A stretch of 10,100 nt of DNA from an uncultured Flavobacteriales bacterium (GTDB lineage Bacteria > Bacteroidota > Bacteroidia > Flavobacteriales_D > Parvicellaceae): contig CALDTD010000328.1 of assembly GCA_937924345.1 (NCBI GenBank), positions 1-10,100 on the forward strand. Reading direction: 5' to 3'. The notes under the pieces are model-generated. The model was not told where the DNA came from. It was given only the letters and a program-made list of their open reading frames with translations, and searched no databases. The translations under genes and the position numbers were made by a program. Positions 7,498 through 10,100 of the stretch are shown here, one piece after another (the stretch's first letter is position 1; each line of letters opens with the position of its first letter).

Positions 7498-7505
7498 TAC
7501 CTTTG
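7498..7505 (+). promoter_or_regulatory. Probable -7 promoter element of the FKBP gene
   Basis: The octamer TACCTTTG is an exact match to the Bacteroidota sigma-factor -7 consensus TAnnTTTG and ends 17 bases before the ATG at 7523, implying a very short leader. No TTG -33 element is present at the expected distance, so the assignment rests on the -7 element alone. A 5-base inverted pair, TTCGC (7482-7486) and GCGAA (7505-7509), flanks it and may be chance. Confidence 0.5.
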
Positions 7506-7522
7506 CGAAAAATTATAACAGA

Positions 7523-8026
7523 ATGAGTGAAGTAAAAAACAATGTAATCACAGTAGATTACAAACTATTTAAAGATACAGAAAACGGCGAAATGATAGAA
7601 TCTACAGAAGGAAACCAACCTTTAGTTTTTTTATCGGGAGTTGGACAAATGATTCCAGAATTTGAGCAAAACGTAGTCAACCTATCTAAAGGAGACGATT
7701 TTTCTTTTGGTATAAAAGCCGCAAACGCTTATGGTTTATCTACAGAAGAAGCGATTATAGAATTGCCTCAAGACATGTTTAAAGAAGAAGGTAAACTTGT
7801 AGAGCAAGTTGTTGAAGGTAATATTTTACCATTAGAAGATCAAAACGGGCATGTACACCCTGCAAAAGTGGTTTCGATTAACGAAGAAACTGTAACTATG
7901 GATGTTAACCACCCATTAGCAGATCAAGATTTACACTTTACAGGTTCTATTGTAGAAGTAAGAGAGGCTACTAAAGAAGAGCTAGAACACGGACATGTTC
8001 ATGGTGCTGGAGGTGTAGAGCATTAA
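7523..8026 (+). CDS. SlyD-like FKBP-type peptidyl-prolyl cis-trans isomerase
   Basis: This 167-residue cytoplasmic protein catalyses cis-trans isomerisation of peptide bonds before proline and probably acts as a folding chaperone. The FKBP domain is split as in SlyD. The first part (about 7-70) contains VDYKLFKDTENGEMIEST and GVGQMIPEFEQNVVNLSKGD. An insert-in-flap chaperone domain covers about 76-125 (QDMFKEEGKLVE to AKVVSINEETV). The second part has the classic VNHPLADQDLHFTGSIVEVR (128-147). The C-terminus carries four histidines (EHGHVHGAGGVEH), a shortened version of the metal-binding tail of SlyD. There is no signal peptide. It has its own probable promoter and is closed by the terminator at 8049-8079, so it is likely a single-gene unit. 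The class is clear; the symbol slyD is not applied because several such paralogues occur in the phylum. Confidence 0.93.
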   Translation: MSEVKNNVITVDYKLFKDTENGEMIESTEGNQPLVFLSGVGQMIPEFEQNVVNLSKGDDFSFGIKAANAYGLSTEEAIIELPQDMFKEEGKLVEQVVEGNILPLEDQNGHVHPAKVVSINEETVTMDVNHPLADQDLHFTGSIVEVREATKEELEHGHVHGAGGVEH

Positions 8027-8048
8027 TATTTCTACCAAACAATTTACA

Positions 8049-8079
8049 AAAACGCTGTCTGATTTAGACGGCGTTTTTT
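8049..8079 (+). terminator. Intrinsic terminator after the FKBP gene
   Basis: The arms AAAACGCTGTCT (8049-8060) and AGACGGCGTTTT (8066-8077) pair over 12 positions with one G-T wobble. They enclose the 5-base loop GATTT and run into a T tract. The structure starts 22 bases after the FKBP stop, the expected place and form of a Rho-independent terminator. Confidence 0.85.
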
Positions 8080-8093
8080 GGTTATATTGCTGT

Positions 8094-8771
8094 ATGAAAT
8101 ATATTTTTCTATTTTTCACCTTTATTGCATTTAATTTAATTAGTCAGACTAATAGCCCCATTGGCCTTTGGAAACTATCATATCCGAATGGTGATTCAAG
8201 CTCTTATATTAAGTTTAACATTGACGGAACCATAGAACAACAATATTTATCAAATAAATATAATGGTATTTGGAAGCTTAAGAAAAAGGGAAAGAGAGTA
8301 ATAATTAGTAATAATTTAGGATATAGTTCTACACATTACATTTACCCAAATTGGAGTTCTTTTGAAGACTACAATGTTGATTTTGGTGGATTTAGATATC
8401 ATTCAATTGACACTTCTTTTTCCTGTTATCGAACTCAAAGGTTTCCTTCAACATTTAATATTGATGAAACAATGCTAATTACAGGAAAGAAAACAGCTAT
8501 AGATAAATGGTTATTAGAAGTTGATTCGGTCCTTGTAAAAGGAGACGATCTTATTAAATTCAAAGTTGAAAATAATAAAGATAAAGTAATTGAATTATGT
8601 AAAAATGGTGAGTTTTACTATTCAAATATATTTGGTTATTGGAATGCTAATGATAAATATCTAACTTTAAGTTGTTTTGATTTAAATAGTTCGGATGGAC
8701 TGATTTCTAAAACTTGGGAATATATCTGTAAAAAAGATGAAGCAATAATATTAAAAGATGTTTTTTTTTAA
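8094..8771 (+). CDS. Exported hypothetical protein, possibly lipocalin-like
   Basis: This 225-residue protein opens with a signal peptide (1-18, ending NLISQ). The mature start, SPIGLWKLSYPNGD, followed by IKFNIDGTIEQQY and NGIWKL, is the usual entry of a lipocalin-like small beta-barrel: G-x-W, then a strand with N-x-DGT, then G-x-W again. A second, weaker copy of the pattern may occur late in the chain (VIELCKNGEFYYSNIFGYWNAND). The family is not recognised with certainty and no ligand can be named. The ATG lies only 15 bases after the end of the terminator and I see no clear promoter in that space. The gene is AT-rich and ends in a run of nine T bases (8761-8769) that encodes the last phenylalanines. 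It converges on the metallopeptidase gene. Confidence 0.75.
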   Translation: MKYIFLFFTFIAFNLISQTNSPIGLWKLSYPNGDSSSYIKFNIDGTIEQQYLSNKYNGIWKLKKKGKRVIISNNLGYSSTHYIYPNWSSFEDYNVDFGGFRYHSIDTSFSCYRTQRFPSTFNIDETMLITGKKTAIDKWLLEVDSVLVKGDDLIKFKVENNKDKVIELCKNGEFYYSNIFGYWNANDKYLTLSCFDLNSSDGLISKTWEYICKKDEAIILKDVFF

Positions 8772-8807
8772 AGGTCAAAAATTAAAACTAAAATTCATAC
8801 AATAACC

Positions 8808-9581
8808 CTACAACTCTCCAAAATCAATGTGGTAATGTTCGTCGTGCAGGGCGTTAATCATTTTAGAAAGTCCTTTTACTACATAAACACCGCTTGCTTT
8901 TAGTTTTTTACCATATTCTGTTGCAAAAAGCTCGTCTTTATACTCAATTTTAATAATTACCTTTTTTACTTTAAGTCCTTCTTGTTTTGCTTTTTCATTT
9001 AGGATTAAAATGTGTTGTGCCATCAAATTAAAATCTACAGTTACAGCGGTATCTTTATTATACGCTCCATTGTCGTTGAAAGACAGTAAATAATGGGTAA
9101 CACCAAGACTGTCTAATTTATAGTAGGGTTTATTATCTTTTATAAGCGGCATCATAAAATCTACACTCAACCCATTTTTATGAGTCCTGTGCGGATAAAG
9201 TTTACCTCCTTCTCTATTTGCAGACTCCATCAATTTAAACTTACGATTAGGAGCTACTTCTTCTAGCTTTTTATAAGAAGCTAAAATGGTATTCAATACA
9301 CGTCCATTTACATAAGCACGTCCATCTAAATAACTTCCTTTATCAAAGTAAGAAAAGTTTTTTCCATAAAACGGAAGTAATTTACCGTTTGTTAATTTTC
9401 CATTAGAAACAGTTCCCAAAGATTTACTTTTCTCGCTATTTCCTTTGTTCTTTTCGTAATAAGAAAGCACTGTTGTGTCCTTATTATCTGACAAAGGGAT
9501 TAACTCATCCCCTTTTTTCTCTTGAGAATTACCACAGGCAATAACAGTTAAAATAATTACAAAAAATACAATATATCGCAT
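8808..9581 (-). CDS. Lipoprotein LAS-family metallopeptidase, MepA-like (murein endopeptidase)
   Basis: From the ATG at 9581 this is 257 residues. A longer reading with a TTG start at 9590 adds only three residues and would push the signal peptide inward. Residues 1-16 are a lipoprotein signal peptide ending VIAC, with Cys16 lipidated, followed by a polar linker to about 60. The catalytic region shows SANREGGKLYPHRTHKNGLS, then VDFMMP, which gives the zinc-binding pattern H134-x6-D141. It ends with DEHYHIDFGEL, where H249-x-H251 supplies the third zinc ligand and the catalytic histidine. This is the arrangement of the LAS peptidases (lysostaphin, D-Ala-D-Ala peptidase, MepA/M74), and the HKNGLSVD segment is closest to MepA. 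The likely job is cutting peptide cross-links of peptidoglycan from a membrane-anchored position. Substrate specificity is inferred. It is divergent from marC and convergent with the 8094 gene. Confidence 0.85.
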   Translation of the reverse strand: MRYIVFFVIILTVIACGNSQEKKGDELIPLSDNKDTTVLSYYEKNKGNSEKSKSLGTVSNGKLTNGKLLPFYGKNFSYFDKGSYLDGRAYVNGRVLNTILASYKKLEEVAPNRKFKLMESANREGGKLYPHRTHKNGLSVDFMMPLIKDNKPYYKLDSLGVTHYLLSFNDNGAYNKDTAVTVDFNLMAQHILILNEKAKQEGLKVKKVIIKIEYKDELFATEYGKKLKASGVYVVKGLSKMINALHDEHYHIDFGEL

Positions 9582-9643
9582 AGTTGACAAAAATTACATT
9601 TAAAAGCTCTTCATCAAATGATAAAAATAGTTGTTATTAATCG

Positions 9644-9655
9644 AAACCAAGGTTT
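9644..9655. repeat. Short palindrome in the mepA-like/marC divergent region
   Basis: AAACC and GGTTT are perfect inverted 5-base arms around a 2-base centre. They lie about midway between the two divergent starts at 9581 and 9707, where an operator could act on both. Short AT-rich palindromes are common by chance. No exact TAnnTTTG element was found for either gene; near misses exist on both strands. Confidence 0.2.
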
Positions 9656-9706
9656 AAAGTTTGTTCACAATTCTTTACTTTTAAAAAAAATACGATAATT
9701 CAGCTA

Positions 9707-10100
9707 ATGACAGAAATTCTTACAAAACTATTTTTCATTTTTGCAGTTATTGATCCGCTAGGGTCTGTACCTGTTTATTTAGAAGCTACGAAAGAATTCG
9801 ACCTATTTCATAAACGAAAAATTGCTCTAAGAGCTTCTGTATTTGCTTTTGCAATACTACTATTTTTCATCGTAATTGGTCAGTTAATTTTAGAAGGCAT
9901 GTCGGTCTCGCTAGATGCTTTTCAAATTTCGGGTGGGGTAATTCTATTTTTATTTGCCTTAACTATGATTTTTGGAGACGGTAAACCAGAGCAAGAAAAA
10001 AATAGAATAACAGATTATAAACACGTTACAATATTTCCCATAGCCATACCATCTATCGCTTCTCCTGGAGCAATTATGGCTGTTGTATTGCTTACCGACA
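9707..10100 (+). CDS. MarC family integral membrane protein (partial, C-terminus off the right edge)
   Basis: The ATG at 9707 opens a frame that stays open for 131 codons to the window edge. The translation begins MTEILTKLFFIFAVIDPLGS, the characteristic MarC/UPF0056 start, with the conserved AVIDPLGSVPVYL block in the first membrane segment. A second membrane segment follows around 42-62 (SVFAFAILLFFIVIG) and a third around 72-90 (FQISGGVILFLFAL, a second family signature). After a short charged loop comes FPIAIPSIASPGAIM, also diagnostic. MarC proteins are six-helix inner-membrane proteins of about 200-215 residues with no settled function; the early link to multiple antibiotic resistance was not upheld. 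About 60-65 percent of the protein is present. Confidence 0.93.
   Translation, partial: MTEILTKLFFIFAVIDPLGSVPVYLEATKEFDLFHKRKIALRASVFAFAILLFFIVIGQLILEGMSVSLDAFQISGGVILFLFALTMIFGDGKPEQEKNRITDYKHVTIFPIAIPSIASPGAIMAVVLLTD

Noticed and set aside
9582..9706. Several near matches to TAnnTTTG for the mepA-like and marC genes
   Set aside because: Each differs from the consensus by a base or by spacing, and no -33 element fits; such matches are frequent in AT-rich sequence.

Overview
The window looks like a piece of an AT-rich Bacteroidota chromosome, most likely from a marine-type member of the Flavobacteriia. The reasons are a C-terminal type A sorting domain of the type IX secretion system (T9SS), signal peptides that end in ...AQ or ...GQ, weak Shine-Dalgarno signals, a TAnnTTTG-type -7 promoter element, and familiar Bacteroidota versions of ScoAB, a SlyD-like FKBP and MarC. 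It is almost entirely coding. No intergenic gap exceeds about 140 bases, and I see no RNA gene, insertion sequence, CRISPR array or phage gene.

Layout. On the minus strand from the left edge there is a truncated gene for a secreted, possibly outer-membrane beta-barrel protein (1-588). Upstream of it, and transcribed into it, lie scoB (593-1249) and scoA (1260-1955), the two subunits of a 3-oxoacid CoA-transferase. Next come a small lipoprotein gene broken by one in-frame amber codon (2053-2568) and, 11 bases away, a 618-residue secreted von Willebrand factor A (VWA) protein with a T9SS sorting domain (2580-4436). A 140-base divergent region (4437-4576) separates these from a plus-strand cluster. 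That cluster holds a secreted protein of unknown function (4577-5476), a secreted SIMPL/DUF541-like protein (5508-6533) and a close paralogue of the first (6539-7447). After a probable promoter comes a SlyD-like FKBP prolyl isomerase (7523-8026), closed by a strong intrinsic terminator. A secreted, possibly lipocalin-like protein follows (8094-8771). Convergent to it is a lipoprotein LAS-family metallopeptidase resembling MepA (8808-9581). Divergent from that, running off the right edge, is a MarC-family membrane protein (9707 onward).

How the genes may work together. ScoAB handles acetoacetate or other 3-oxoacids and is ordinary metabolism. The most unusual part is 2053-7447: a cell-surface VWA protein with a small lipoprotein, divergent from two paralogous exported proteins that flank a SIMPL protein. 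Every product here carries an export signal, so an envelope function is likely, but the actual role is unknown and the grouping as one system is inference. The tandem paralogues are strongly conserved in protein while their codons have drifted, so both appear to be maintained by selection. The FKBP, the MepA-like lipoprotein and MarC look like ordinary housekeeping or envelope genes.
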